Shown here piece after piece: positions 33,101 through 43,660 of a stretch of DNA of 64,000 bases. Both the position numbers and the translations under genes were made by a program. The first letter of the stretch is position 1. Every line of letters starts with the position of its first letter. The DNA comes from Pleurostoma richardsiae (taxonomy: Eukaryota > Ascomycota > Sordariomycetes > Calosphaeriales > Pleurostomataceae): positions 496,001-560,000 of the forward strand of contig JANBVO010000025.1 of assembly GCA_030052745.1 (NCBI GenBank), read 5' to 3'. The notes beneath the pieces are model-generated. The model worked only from the letters and a program-made list of their open reading frames with translations. It was not told the origin of the DNA and did no database searches.

Positions 33101-34076
33101 CGAGAGTGACACTGCTCCCGACGATGATTACGTCATCGGTGGTACGGGCGTCGTGAAGGCCTTGGCTTGCTGCTTGAACAACCGCGGCGACGATTCCAGG
33201 AGGCAATCTGGGGAGTTTATGAGGGAGATCGAGACCGGCACGACGGCGCCTCATGAACATCTTCCAACCGGAAAAGCGAGGGACATGACCAAGCACCTTC
33301 TGAATAGCGCGAGAAAGATACGCGCTCGACTAGAACCTGCTCTTGTCAGGTCCCGGACACTGGCGAGTCGGTCGACCCAGGACAACCACAGTTACCGTGA
33401 GTCTTTCTATCATATTCTCCTGAACATGCTATTGACCGGCGCGCTAGATCGTCTCCTCTTCCTCCGCAACACGCTCGATGGCATCATCTCACGCTGTGAA
33501 GACGAATTTCCCGACACCAGGGAGTCTATTGACAGTGCCATTTCCGTCTCACCGCCGGAATTGCCTCTCGAGAAAGTGGGTACATCGATATCTTCGGGCG
33601 AGGCTGAGGCCGATGCCGTCGCAGTGGGCTCCGACATCGAAGAGGACGCAGACCTACGGTCAATCTCCCGCTCGAACTCCGTCATCTCCAGCACCTCCAG
33701 GGCGCTCGTCGACGAGGAAGCGCGCGTGCTACGTGCTGGCCACAAGTTCCGCTCTGGCTGGATCAAGGACGAGCACTACAGCATGCTTCTAGGGGTGGAG
33801 GAGATCAGCGCCAACCCTAACCACGCCCGTGTCCTGCAGGAGATGCTCGACGAACTGGGCGACGAGGAGCTCCTTGCCAAGTGCGAAGAAAAGGGCGCCT
33901 TGCGAGTCTACAAAGAGGACAAGGACGAGGTTCTCCGGAAGTTGAGAGAGGCCGATCCAGAACATTGGGAGCGGTTCATCGAGAGCCAGAAGATGGCCAG
34001 GGCGAACGTCACTGTGGGCGACCTCAATGGCAAGCCGCCGTCGCCGAAGCCCGACGAAATCGCCGTCGCGGACTGA
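30157..34076 (+). CDS. mhp1: Mhp1-type leucine-rich-repeat protein (microtubule/cell-wall-linked)
   Basis: There are four exons, 30157-30211, 30353-32567, 32633-33396 and 33448-34076, giving 1220 aa. The N-terminus (MEQIHGIDVSWMTHGSP) resembles the 'IDVGWL' start of yeast Mhp1. The block IYRRCCQLRETPILKKI matches yeast 'YTRCCHLREILPIP', and ribonuclease-inhibitor-like LRRs follow (for example LILENCGLTDEG, ERLVLKNNKIGLEGW, LDLGGNDLRDHLEL). Before these lies a long disordered Ser/Pro region. A near-repeat block around residues 330-375 has the recurring element 'APKT/VPKP-vQ(E/D)'. A Lys/Glu/Arg stretch (KKEKKKKSEEERKARKERK) follows. Yeast Mhp1 is a microtubule-associated protein, and fungal homologues are often labelled cell-wall biogenesis proteins. 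The last intron (51 bp) has no in-frame stop; splicing it gives SYHRLLFLRNTLDG, which reads better than the unspliced frame. Confidence 0.85.
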
Positions 34077-35091
34077 GTGGCGAACACCTCGTGTATATGC
34101 TTACGCATATGTGTGTTTTACGACAATCCTGTGCAAAAGACGGGGCCGTCATTGGCAGCCCGTCTTTCGCAACCTTTTTCTTTCTACACTACGACTGAAT
34201 CTTAGCGAGCCTTCCGTCTTTACAGATATATATGTCTTAAGGCGTTGAGCGTACGAACCCCAGGAGAGCGACGGGGTGACGGATATGGACGTTACTAAAT
34301 TGCCGTGTTTTCTTCATCACAAGGGGGCTGATCCCGGACGGAAGCCCCTTTTTTCCATCATCATCTTGGATGAGGAGTTGCGGATGGATCGCATCGCATC
34401 ATGTGTTGTTTCTGGTCTTCTTATAGGAAAGGTCGTGCCCGGGAGGGGCAGAGAGACCTTAGCATAGGAGTGGTATTCGCTTTGTCAGACACAATTGTGT
34501 AGTTACGGGATGGCATGAATCGAGACGGACACATGTTCCGTTTGTGACCTCTACAGAGACTGTGCTTGAGAACCACTTCGAAATATCGTTCCGTTTGCCG
34601 TAACAAAACTTTGGCGCAGAGAGGGCCATCCTTCTCATCGCCACACGTTTTTCTTGGCGTTCAAAGACAATACATCTGGAAGAACCAAGATTCTTGTGAT
34701 GGTCCATGGTCCGGCCTCATCAGAGTATGCCTCGCTGATTATCTCGCTTTGTGCCTCCTTGTGATGTGGTTGCAGTGGATATCTGGTGTTGGTGGCCGCT
34801 GTTAGTACTCTAAAAATCCAGTTGTGCCTATCACAGCAATTCGTTCACGGCCCGGCAGAGGCCGCTGGTAATCTACTAACACGGTTATCGCCGGGCTTGA
34901 TTACTTGCAGCGTCATCGTACGACCCACGGCTTCTCATCGATTCTGATATCTCATATAAGCCGGCAAGTTGAGAGGAAATCGACTCACACCTACCCGGAT
35001 CAGGCCGTCTCTGTTGACCATATCATCTCTCATTCAATATCAGTTATCGTTCTTTCTTGCTGCCCCTCACACAAGCAGTCAACCCGGAACG
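34077..35091. other. Intergenic region mhp1 to PhyH-like gene
   Basis: This is 1.0 kb between tandem plus-strand genes and should contain the mhp1 3' UTR and the downstream promoter. I see nothing else; short ORFs are noise. Confidence 0.35.
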
Positions 35092-36213
35092 ATGGCCGTC
35101 CCAAACCCCACCGCGGAGGCGGCCGACACCTCTTACGGCCTCACCCCCGCGCAGCAGGCCGCCTTCCACCGCGACGGCTACCTCGTCGTGCCCGACGCCC
35201 TGTCCCCCGCCACGGTTTCCTCCCTGCTGGCCGAGACGCGCCGGCTCCTCGAGACCTTCACGCTCGAGGACCACCCCATGACGCGCTTCAGCACAGGCGG
35301 GGAGGACGGCGCCGACCACGTCGGCGACGACTACTTCCTCGGCTCGGGCGACAAGGTGCGCTTCTTCTTCGAGGAGGACGCCTTCGACCCGGCGACGGGT
35401 CGGCTCGCCAAGCCCAAGGAGCGGGCAGTCAACAAGATCGGCCACTACCTGCACGCGCTGAGCGGGCCGTTCGCGGCGCTGCTGTCGTCGCCTCCCCCCG
35501 CCGGCGGGAAGGAGGGCGCCGGCGAGGACGGCGGCGCGCCGCTGAGGGCGCGGCCCGCGGCGGTGGCGAGGGACCTCGGCTTTGCGGACCCGCGGTGCCT
35601 GCAGAGCATGGTCATCTGCAAGCAGCCGGAGATCGGGGGCGCGGTGCCGCCGCACCAGGACAGCACGTTCCTGTACACGAGCCCGCCGAGCGCGGTGGGG
35701 TTCTGGTACGCGCTGGAGGACGCGACGCTGGAGAACGGGTGCCTGAGCTTCCTGCCGGGTTCGCACAAGGTATGCCTCGTCTCTCTGCTTTCCCGTGTCT
35801 TCTTCCTATGATAGATCCCATACAGTACTGTCTACGAGTCTATATTCCCCCCTTTTCCCATCTTCTTGCTCACCAGAGCATCACAGTGGGCACCAATATC
35901 AAAGCGCCTGGTCCGCAAAGCCGGCAACACAGGCACGGAGATGGTGCCCAACGATGGGCCGCACTTCCCTCCCGGGGAGGAGTACGGCGAGCGCCAGCAG
36001 GGCGAGGAGGAGGGCGAGTACGTGCCAGGGGAGGTCAAGGCGGGCAGCCTGGTGCTGATCCACGGCAACCTGCTGCACAAGAGCGAGAGGAACCTGAGCC
36101 AGAAGGGCCGCATCATCTACACCTTCCACATCATCGAGGCGGGGGGGACGGAGTACGACGGGCGGAACTGGCTGCAGCCGCCGGCGGAGGGGTTCACGAG
36201 GTTGTATGCGTAG
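35092..36213 (+). CDS. Phytanoyl-CoA dioxygenase family protein (PHYHD1-like)
   Basis: Fe(II)/2-oxoglutarate oxygenase. There are two exons, 35092-35769 and 35887-36213, with a 117-bp intron, giving 334 aa. The iron ligands are visible: His188 and Asp190 in PPHQDSTFLY, and the distal His290 in GNLLHKSERN. The 2-oxoglutarate-binding Arg is probably Arg301 in QKGRIIYTFHIIE. Other PhyH-family blocks are FHRDGYLVVPDAL near the N-terminus and ENGCLSFLPGSHK at the exon junction. The length and order match PHYHD1-type proteins, whose substrate is not known; phytanoyl-CoA itself is not implied. The intron sits just after SHK, a common place. The plus strand also has a 483-aa open frame across the gene, a by-product of extreme GC-rich third positions. 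Confidence 0.9.
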
Positions 36214-36839
36214 GATTGATTCTGAGGCGGGGTCTGGGGAAGGGTCAGAACAAGGTCAGGTGCAGTGGGAGGACTACGTTGGAGCGTTTAGGGATCACAT
36301 CGTCACCGGGAAGGGGACGTCACAAATTATCGAATAATTTTTGGATTCCCCTTTGATCACACTGGTTCGGAATGCTGACTATGTGACGGCACGGCTCCAG
36401 AGGACAGACAGCATTACCCTCCCCTGCCTGTAAGTAGATGCAACCACTGCGGAGCCTGTGTGTCTCTCTGTCCGTCCCGTCTTATCAGTCGGATGTGAGA
36501 CGCCCGCAAACTGGGCTCGTCTGTAGTAAAAACCGCATAAACTCCATCCACCACCCCTTTCGGCCTCAAGTCGTCCTGGAAGAGCAAGTGGACCCGACCC
36601 CTGAAAAAGCAATGCCGGATACTCTGTGAAGGAGTCCGGTAACAGACGAAGGAGCCGCGCAATGAAAGCAAGAGAGCCGACATGCGCATATAGTACAAGA
36701 AAAAGTGATCCAGAGCGGCCCCTGTGTCGAACCACGATGTCGAAACGAGTCCCTCGGCCCACTATGAGTAAATGGCCGATGGCGTAGCACGGCATCAGCC
36801 GCCTCAAGGTTAACTTCCCGTTCCTCACTGGTAAGACCT
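36214..36839. other. Convergent intergenic region PhyH-like / hrp1
   Basis: This is 626 bp between convergent stop codons. It probably includes a long hrp1 3' UTR. ORFs that overlap it on the minus strand (36379-37074, 36566-37324) are alternative frames of the repetitive hrp1 3' end and are rejected. Confidence 0.35.
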
Positions 36840-39800
36840 CTAGCCTCTGCCGTAAGGATGAAATCCAGGGCGACCGCCCCGACCACCACCGCGGTAGTTG
36901 GCGCCCGGCTTTCCGGCGTTCTTGGGCCCAGTCGGCGCGTTGGCAGGCGGCGCGTTGGTGGGGTCGGAGGGAGACTGCTGGTGGTGAGCGCCTCGGTTGC
37001 GAGAGAAGCCGCCGCGGCCTGCGCCGCCCGCGTTGACGTTGGGCTGGGGGACGTCGTCGTACATGCCCTCCCACGAGGTGGGACCGCCGCCGCCGCCGCC
37101 CATGCCGTATCCGCCCTGGGCATACTGGTCGGGCCGGTTGCCGCGTCGCTGCTGATCGAATTTCTGCTGCTCGAAGGCCTGCTGCTCATAGGCGTTGTAG
37201 CCTGGGCGGTTGCCTCCTCCCTGGTTGCCAGCCTGGCCGCCCTGACCAGCGCCACCGCCCTGGCCGCCCATGCCGCCCATCTGGCCGCCCATCTGACCTC
37301 CCATCTGGCCACCCATCTGGCCACCCATCTGATTCATCTGGGATGACATCTGGCCCATCATCTGCTGCATCATGGCTGGGGTCATGTTGGCCATAGCTCC
37401 GGCCATGGGGTTGCCACCACCTTGGCCGCGACCCTGCTGCATCATCTGCATCATCTGCATCTGCTGCATCATAGCCGGGTTCATTTGCGGCATGCCACCC
37501 ATGCCCATGCGGCTCATGGCCATCTGTTGCTGCAACATGCCGAAGTACTGCTGCATTCGCTGCCAGTACTGCGCCATGAGCTGCGGCGTCATGCCGCCCA
37601 TCGCGCCCTGCTGGCCATTTGAGCCTTCTTCAATGTCCATTCCGCTGCCGGGGCCGCCCTTGTTGCGGCTGAACTTCCCGACTCGGCGGTTGGCCTCTTC
37701 CTCCTCTCGCATGTTGCCGCGCGGCTGCGCCTTCTTCACCTCGATGGGTTTGCCGTGGATCTCCAGGTGGGTGGACAGACACGCCTCGACACCGGCCTCA
37801 GACTCAAAGGTCACGAATCCGAAGCCACGAGGCCGACCGGTGTCCTTATCCATCATAAGGGTGGCGTCAACGACGCGGCCAAACTGGGCAAAGTACTCCT
37901 TGAACTCCGCGTCCGTCGTTTCCTGGCTGACGCCACCAACGAAGATCTTGCTTGTCTTCTCTTGCTCATCGCGTGGAATGGCACGTTTGGGGTCAATCTA
38001 TCCAGCACGCGTAAGTATTCGAACAGGGACATCATCGAGGCACTGGAGGCGTCAATGGCTTACGATTTTGCCGTCCAGATGGTGCTCCTTGACCATGACA
38101 ATGTTGACCGTCTTCGGATCCTTGAACGTTAGGAAGCCAAACCCTCGCGAGCGGCCCGTCGCGCCGTCTCTCATGACGGTACACTCAGTGACCTCTCCAA
38201 ATTGCGAGAAGTAATCTCGAAGAGACTCTGATAATAGATTGTTAGTATAATCCAGCGAGCCTGGGACTCCAGGAAAGATGCACTCACGGTCAGTTGTCTC
38301 CCAGTTGAGACCACCAATGAACATTTTACTACAGACCCTATGTTAGCCCACAAGGTCCAGCAGAGGAACCTAACTAGAGAAGCAAGCAATGTGCTATGTG
38401 CAGTGAAAACAATATTGGTTTGACACCGGCGTCCCGCGACGAGCAAGCAGGCTGCGCTCAATGATTAATGTTGATTTGGTGGCTGCGCACACGGCAAGGT
38501 CCAGCAGCTTGCGAGGCGGCCAATTCAAAATCATAGCTGGGCGCTCGCCCCCAAATGAGGTTCCATCGTCATCCTTGGATTGCATCATCTACTCTTCACG
38601 GTCCATCTATCGGGCTAGGTGCAGAACCGAGGCCTTCGATCTTGTGGTCCTGGAGTCGCATCCAGTATAGCCTCTCTCCTGGCGCAGAGGGAGCTTTTGT
38701 GCAGATCCACGCGGTGTCTTGCTTGGCTGCGCAGTTGGGCGGTCGGTTGAGAGTGATTTCGCGACCCATCTAGCTTTTTGGAGATATGCCACAGAAATTC
38801 TCACAAGTGAGAGATGTTCAATGCGGCGTAGGACTGCCGCGGTCCTGCAGACAGATCGGCCGATTTGATCTCCTCTTCAGAATTTTTCGGGTATCTGTCT
38901 GGCTCTCTCTGCTGCTATCGTCAAGCTAGGTACTGGCTCGAGGGCTATCCGCCTCCAGATCTTGTTACCGCTTCCAGAGAAGAGTGCGCCTCTCCTCGAG
39001 CTCTAAGATTATCTGCGCCTGTGGGCTATGGAGGCCAACGTCAAAGAGCCCGTGGCTGACTTTCGGTCTGTGCTTTGATTCGGATGTCTTCCAGGTAAGA
39101 GCGTGTCCAGCACCACCTCCAGTGGTCAGGCCCTCTCTTGCGGCATTGTCTTGCATGTCGCTCCCGGCTCTTTAGCCCAACTATGAAGTGGCTGTTGCTG
39201 TAACGTATGCTTTGCTGAATAAATGCCGTGTGCCATGTACTTTTGCTCCTCTTCCCAGACAGGCTGACAGTATTGAAGATCCGACTCAATCTCTTTGCGT
39301 CGCCAGCTTCAGCGCCATGCCGCTCTTCACGCTCTTGCCGCCAAGCATTCACTGATCCCCAACTTCGAAGTAGCCACGCAGACAGACCCCAAAATGGTAA
39401 TGCTTCTCAACATTGTGATAGCAATTAGGCGCTACCCAGTACTGCGCAGGTCGAAACTAACGCCCATAATTCGGCGTGTAACGGGGAGCATTGGGTTATA
39501 GTTACGAATCTTGTTACGAGGGAGGACTTGAAGAAAAAACTTTATCTTACCCATCTTCCTTCGTATTGGGGCCTCGCGTGGGCGGAGCGGGAACAGGAGT
39601 ACTGTAGTTTGTCGGGGTGTCGGGCTGTGCGATAGCTGAGCCGTTGTTTCCCAAGTCTATCTGGATATCATCATCGTCGTCTTCATAGGCATCATTCGCC
39701 TGCGCATCGACGGTGCCATTATTTTCTGCGGTTGCATCATGGTATGTGTCATCATAGGTCGCAGCGGCGGTAGTCGAGGGTACTGCTGCTGCGGGCTGTT

Positions 39801-39950
39801 CAACGCTCGGCACGGGCTTCGCAGGCTCGCTATCCTCGTAGCTATGCCAAGTGTCAGTACTCCGCTCGCGTCGTGCTAAGATGGGCAGAGATAATTGTAA
39901 GCCTACAGGTCGGCGAACAGATCCTCCTCGAGGTTCTCTGGCTCGGTCAT
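36840..39950 (-). CDS. hrp1: Hrp1/Nab4-type RNA-binding protein with two RRMs
   Basis: Cleavage factor IB in yeast: binds UA-rich efficiency elements in pre-mRNA 3' ends and shuttles with mRNA. There are five exons, 39950-39907, 39841-39551, 38328-38288, 38227-38064 and 37997-36840, giving 565 aa. The acidic N-terminus includes [18 protein letters not shown] and [19 protein letters not shown]1 starts [13 protein letters not shown] (about 113-190, RNP1 RGFGFLTF). RRM2 starts [13 protein letters not shown] (about 197-275, RNP1 RGFGFVTF). A long Met/Gln/Gly-rich tail follows, with tandem GGQM units around residues 400-425, and an RGG-type C-terminus ([11 protein letters not shown]). The exon 2/3 junction (NTKEDG|KMFIGG) skips a 1,222-bp intron, 38329-39550, far longer than any other here. 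Both ends have perfect signals (GTAAGA, TGTAG). Divergent from gyp1. Confidence 0.93.
37263..37345 (-). repeat. In-gene 12-bp tandem repeat coding GGQM
   Basis: Several near-identical 12-bp units (plus-strand unit CATCTGGCCACC) encode (GGQM)n inside the hrp1 Met/Gln-rich tail. The close nucleotide identity suggests recent slippage, and copy number may vary between strains. Confidence 0.75.
38329..39550 (-). other. 1,222-bp intron of hrp1
   Basis: This intron lies between the acidic N-terminal exon and the first RRM exon. It carries no ORF with a recognisable protein on either strand and no tRNA or snoRNA that I can identify with confidence. The minus-strand ORF 38394-38588 ([15 protein letters not shown] start) begins with a real ATG and could be an alternative first exon, but no in-frame splice to 38328 is apparent. 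Confidence 0.75.
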
Positions 39951-40487
39951 GGCGACTGTTGTTGGCTTGGCGAATGGAGGGTGAAAGAAGGACGAGGTCT
40001 CGCTTGCTGCTCTCCTCGGACTGTCGTGAGCCCAGTCGCAGGTGGAACTTCTGTACTGCGGCCCAGAGCTGAATTCTCTTCCGAATGACAAAAGGAGAGA
40101 GTCTGTGAATGGTCGGCGATGTTGCAGAAATGAGGATGGGAAGACGCCGGAGTCGACGAGTGGAGGAGAGGAGGGGCGTTTTGTTGATGGAGTTGAGTCG
40201 ACGACCCTCCTTACTTAGCAGCTAAAGTTAAGGTCGCGGAAGGTTTTTGTTGGTCGACCTGTTTTTATGGGTCCGCTGCATGCCCGCCTGGCGATAGCAG
40301 TACGTAAGGCAAGGTACCTACTGTACGGAGTAGTACGTACCTACGGCGGCGGCGCGGGACGTGGGGACATGGGATTTGGCTGGGGTATTCCAGGTACCTC
40401 GCCATCGTCGAACGAAACGCAGCAGTTCAAGGGCCTGCCTCTTCCTCCGCCATGTTGTTGTGATCGCCAGACGGACCGAACAAGATC
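39951..40487. promoter_or_regulatory. Divergent promoter region hrp1 / gyp1 with inverted repeat
   Basis: This 537-bp interval holds both promoters. It contains an imperfect inverted repeat at 40313-40341: arms GGTACCTACT and AGTAGTACGTACC around GTACGG, with a 3-bp bulge in the right arm. TACGGAGTA-type motifs are common in fungal intergenic DNA, and a binding factor is not implied. Confidence 0.4.
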
Positions 40488-42701
40488 ATGTTCTCCTCTT
40501 CGGGAAGCGGCAAGAAGCCTCCTCCACAGGTAAGTCTTTCTTTGCTTTGTCCAGCCTCTTACAGACTCTGCTGCCTTGTCTATGCGGGCACTGACCGTCG
40601 TGGAGAAGCAGGAGATGGTCCAAGTTGGTATGTGTCCCCGCCTCAGCTCAGACACGCAGCGCAGCGCACCCTGAGAGCACGACTAACAACCTCCCTTCTG
40701 GCTTTGTTGCAATCCAGACAGATCTGAGTAAGCCTCAACTACCTAGAAATACAAGCGATGGATGGGCGCATATACTGAGTTGCGCACAGCTCCGCCTCAC
40801 CCTTTTGGAGAGCTCCGTCGTCGTCATCATCATCGAGAGACCATGCCGCTGCCAAGAAGACCGGGCGCGATGCCACAAGCAATATCGTGGTTGGCGCATC
40901 CTATTCGCATGCAGACATGCTGAAGTTCGACTCCTTGTACGTCTCCCAACTGCTCAGCAAGGAGACCTCGACTCTACGGCTAACTAGCCATCAGGCATCT
41001 GTCCAGCTCATCCTCCCGACCACGAACCCCGCCGTCTTCGGCATCAGCAAGGGGCCATGCATCCTCGCCGCCGCCGAAGCGCTCATCAGGAGTCGGATCG
41101 CCCCCGTTCAAGACGTACATGAACTTCCTCTCCACCACCAACGAGGACTGGAATCCCGACGAGGGAGACGACATCTACGACTACGAGGATGACGATGGGG
41201 ACGATTTCGGTTTGCCCAGCCTGTCGAACATGAAGCGGAGGACAAGGCGAATACAAGCTGCACAGTCGAGAGGAGATACCAGTGGTAGCATGCTGTCGCC
41301 GTTGGGAGACACATTTGGCGACCCTCTAGGTCCCACTGCGCGGCGGTATTCAAATAGCGCCGACATCGCCATTGAGCGGCCAGTCTCAATGTACCCTACT
41401 CCTAAGAAGAGCGAAGGGAAGATCCTACGGCCCCAGTACAAAGAGATTCTCAAAGGTGCGTGCAGATCGTTTGGAACTGTCTCGGTGTGCACTCTAACGT
41501 CGTTGTAGACCCAGCGAATGCCCTCCACCTCATCAATCATCCATCGATACCTCCGAACGCAACACCGAAAGAAGTGGATGCCATAAACTCCAGAATATCC
41601 AGGATCAACAAGTTCAAGAAGATTCTACAAGCATCAACCATACCTCTAACGGAACTCAGGGCTGCAGCTTGGTCCGGTGTCCCAGAAGAAGTGAGGGCAA
41701 TGACTTGGCAGCTCCTTCTATCATATCTCCCTACCAGTAGCGAAAGACGCGTCGCAACACTAGAACGGAAGCGCAAGGAGTACCTTGACGGGGTCAAGCA
41801 GGCGTTCGAGCGAGGAGCGAGCAACGCCGCGCCGACCGGCAAAGGCAGGGGCCTGGACGAGGCAGTATGGCACCAAATCAGCATAGACGTTCCTCGGACG
41901 AACCCGCATATTGAGCTCTACGGCTATGAGGCAACGCAGCGATCCCTAGAGCGGATCCTATACGTCTGGGCGGTGCGGCATCCGGCAAGCGGCTACGTGC
42001 AGGGGATCAACGATCTGGTTACCCCTTTCTGGCAGGTCTTCCTGGGCAGCTACATCACAGATCCAGACATCGAGAGCGGAATGGATCCGGGACAACTTCC
42101 AAAGACAGTGCTGGACGCCGTCGAGGCAGACTCGTTCTGGTGTCTCACCAAGCTTCTCGATGGCATCCAGGACCACTACATCGTCGCACAGCCTGGCATT
42201 CAGCGGCAGGTTGCGGCCCTGCGCGATCTGACTGCGCGGATAGATGCGAATCTTGCCAATCACCTGGAAAAGGAGAATGTCGAGTTCATTCAGTTCAGCT
42301 TCAGGTGGATGAACTGCCTGCTGATGCGGGAGATCAGCGTCAAAAACACGATCCGGATGTGGGACACATATATGGTATGTCATCTCTTCGTCCTATTTCT
42401 CTACCCAAGCGCCCCATCCTTACTAACCAACCTCCATATGTAGGCCGAGGAGAACGGCTTCTCGGAGTTTCACCTCTATGTCTGCGCCGCGTTCTTGGTC
42501 AAATGGTCCGACAAGCTCCTCAAGATGGACTTCCAGGAGATCATGATGTTCCTGCAGTCCTTGCCGACGCGCGACTGGACCGAGAAGGACATTGAGCTGC
42601 TGCTCAGCGAGGCCTATATATGGCAGAGCCTCTTCAAGGGCTCGTCGGCGCACCTCCGCGGGCCCACCAGTCGGAGCTCGTCTATGGCGCTGCAACTGTA
42701 A
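40488..42701 (+). CDS. gyp1: Gyp1-type Rab GTPase-activating protein (TBC domain)
   Basis: GAP for Golgi/early-endosome Rabs such as Ypt1. I propose seven exons, 40488-40529, 40612-40627, 40718-40727, 40790-40936, 40995-41455, 41509-42374 and 42444-42701, giving 599 aa. The TBC domain starts at about Trp280 (WSGVPEEVRAMTWQLL). The dual catalytic residues are visible: Arg355 in ISIDVPRTNP (IxxDxxR motif) and Gln390 in YVQGIND (YxQG motif). Later blocks FIQFSFRWMNCLLMRE and IRMWDTYM|AEENGFSEFHLYVCAAFL are typical of Gyp1/TBC1D22. The N-terminal half is a Ser/Pro-rich disordered leader (MFSSSGSGKKPPPQ). Exons 2 (16 nt) and 3 (10 nt) are needed to keep the frame into ...DSASPFWRAPSSSS, but they are less certain than the rest. 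Confidence 0.9.
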
Positions 42702-43660
42702 ACCGGACAATGGTCGTTGGGGGGAATATAAGAATCACTAATAATACTTGCCTGACTGGGCTGCCCCGGATCCACGGCTCTAGATGATGTCAAGAGCTGG
42801 GGGTTTATTTACGAGACCGCAGTGCGATCCAAGCATGAACTACGGTACCGTGGCAGGGGTACCTGGGAGGGCGTTGATATCCCACTGCGTCCTCTCGAGA
42901 TCGTGCCTCATCATGGACTGACCAGGAACCTGCGGTTCCGGGGACACTGTTGAACGTGGCGTTAACTGCTTGCGCCTGGAGGCAAGACCGTGTCTGGGCT
43001 GGCATTAACGGGTTGTGATGCCGTCGCCCAGAGAGGTGCTCCGTCAACTATCCCCTGAACGGGCTTGAATGCCCACGACGCTCGCACCAGAGGAGTATCA
43101 GGGCCCAGGATACATGTACAGCCTGGCTGGAAATGCGTTTTACAGGCTACGAGATACTGAAAAACGATAATGACAATGCATCGCGTAGACAGCTTCTCTT
43201 TGTCGCTTTTCTTCCTCCAGGCGCCGTGACTATTCCACGGGCGATATATTGGAGAAGAATGACTTTTCTTTGTGCTCTATTCCTTTCTGGACTTCGTTTC
43301 ATGTGAAAAGATACTCGAACGGACCCGAACAGCCAGCCTATCAAGGAGATGATGCAACAGAGAGGGCAAAGCAGATGACGAATCGTGAGCTTCGTGTTAA
43401 ACAAAGCCAAACCAGCAACCCTGAAACCCCTTTCCCACCGCCAGACCCATCCCTTCGTTTTTTCGTTGTGTGGTACATACTATTACAGATGCCTGCCTGC
43501 CTTGCCCTTCCGGCCACTCCCACCACCAGGGAACCTTCACCTGCCCTCTCTCCACAGTGCTGGTCTCCGTATAGATGCGAACCGAGCTACTCCGCACTCA
43601 GATGCAAAGAAAGCGAAAGAACCCGATATAAAAAGGACACATCAAGCAACCAAGCAAGCA
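42702..43660. other. Convergent intergenic region gyp1 / NASP gene
   Basis: This is 959 bp between convergent genes and presumably two 3' UTRs. The 203-aa plus-strand ORF 43249-43860 overlaps the antisense of the NASP tail and is Pro/Ser-rich by composition, so I reject it. Nothing else is visible. Confidence 0.35.

Noticed and set aside
34905-36356. 483-aa plus-strand ORF across the PhyH-like gene
   Set aside because: It begins with a non-ATG codon, runs through the intron, is Arg/Gly/Pro-rich and lies in another frame of a gene with clear dioxygenase motifs. Extreme GC at third positions keeps the shadow frame open.
36379-37324. Two minus-strand ORFs (231 and 252 aa) over the hrp1 3' end
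   Set aside because: Alternative frames of a repetitive coding region, giving Ala/Arg-rich sequence with no homology; RRM frame continuity decides.
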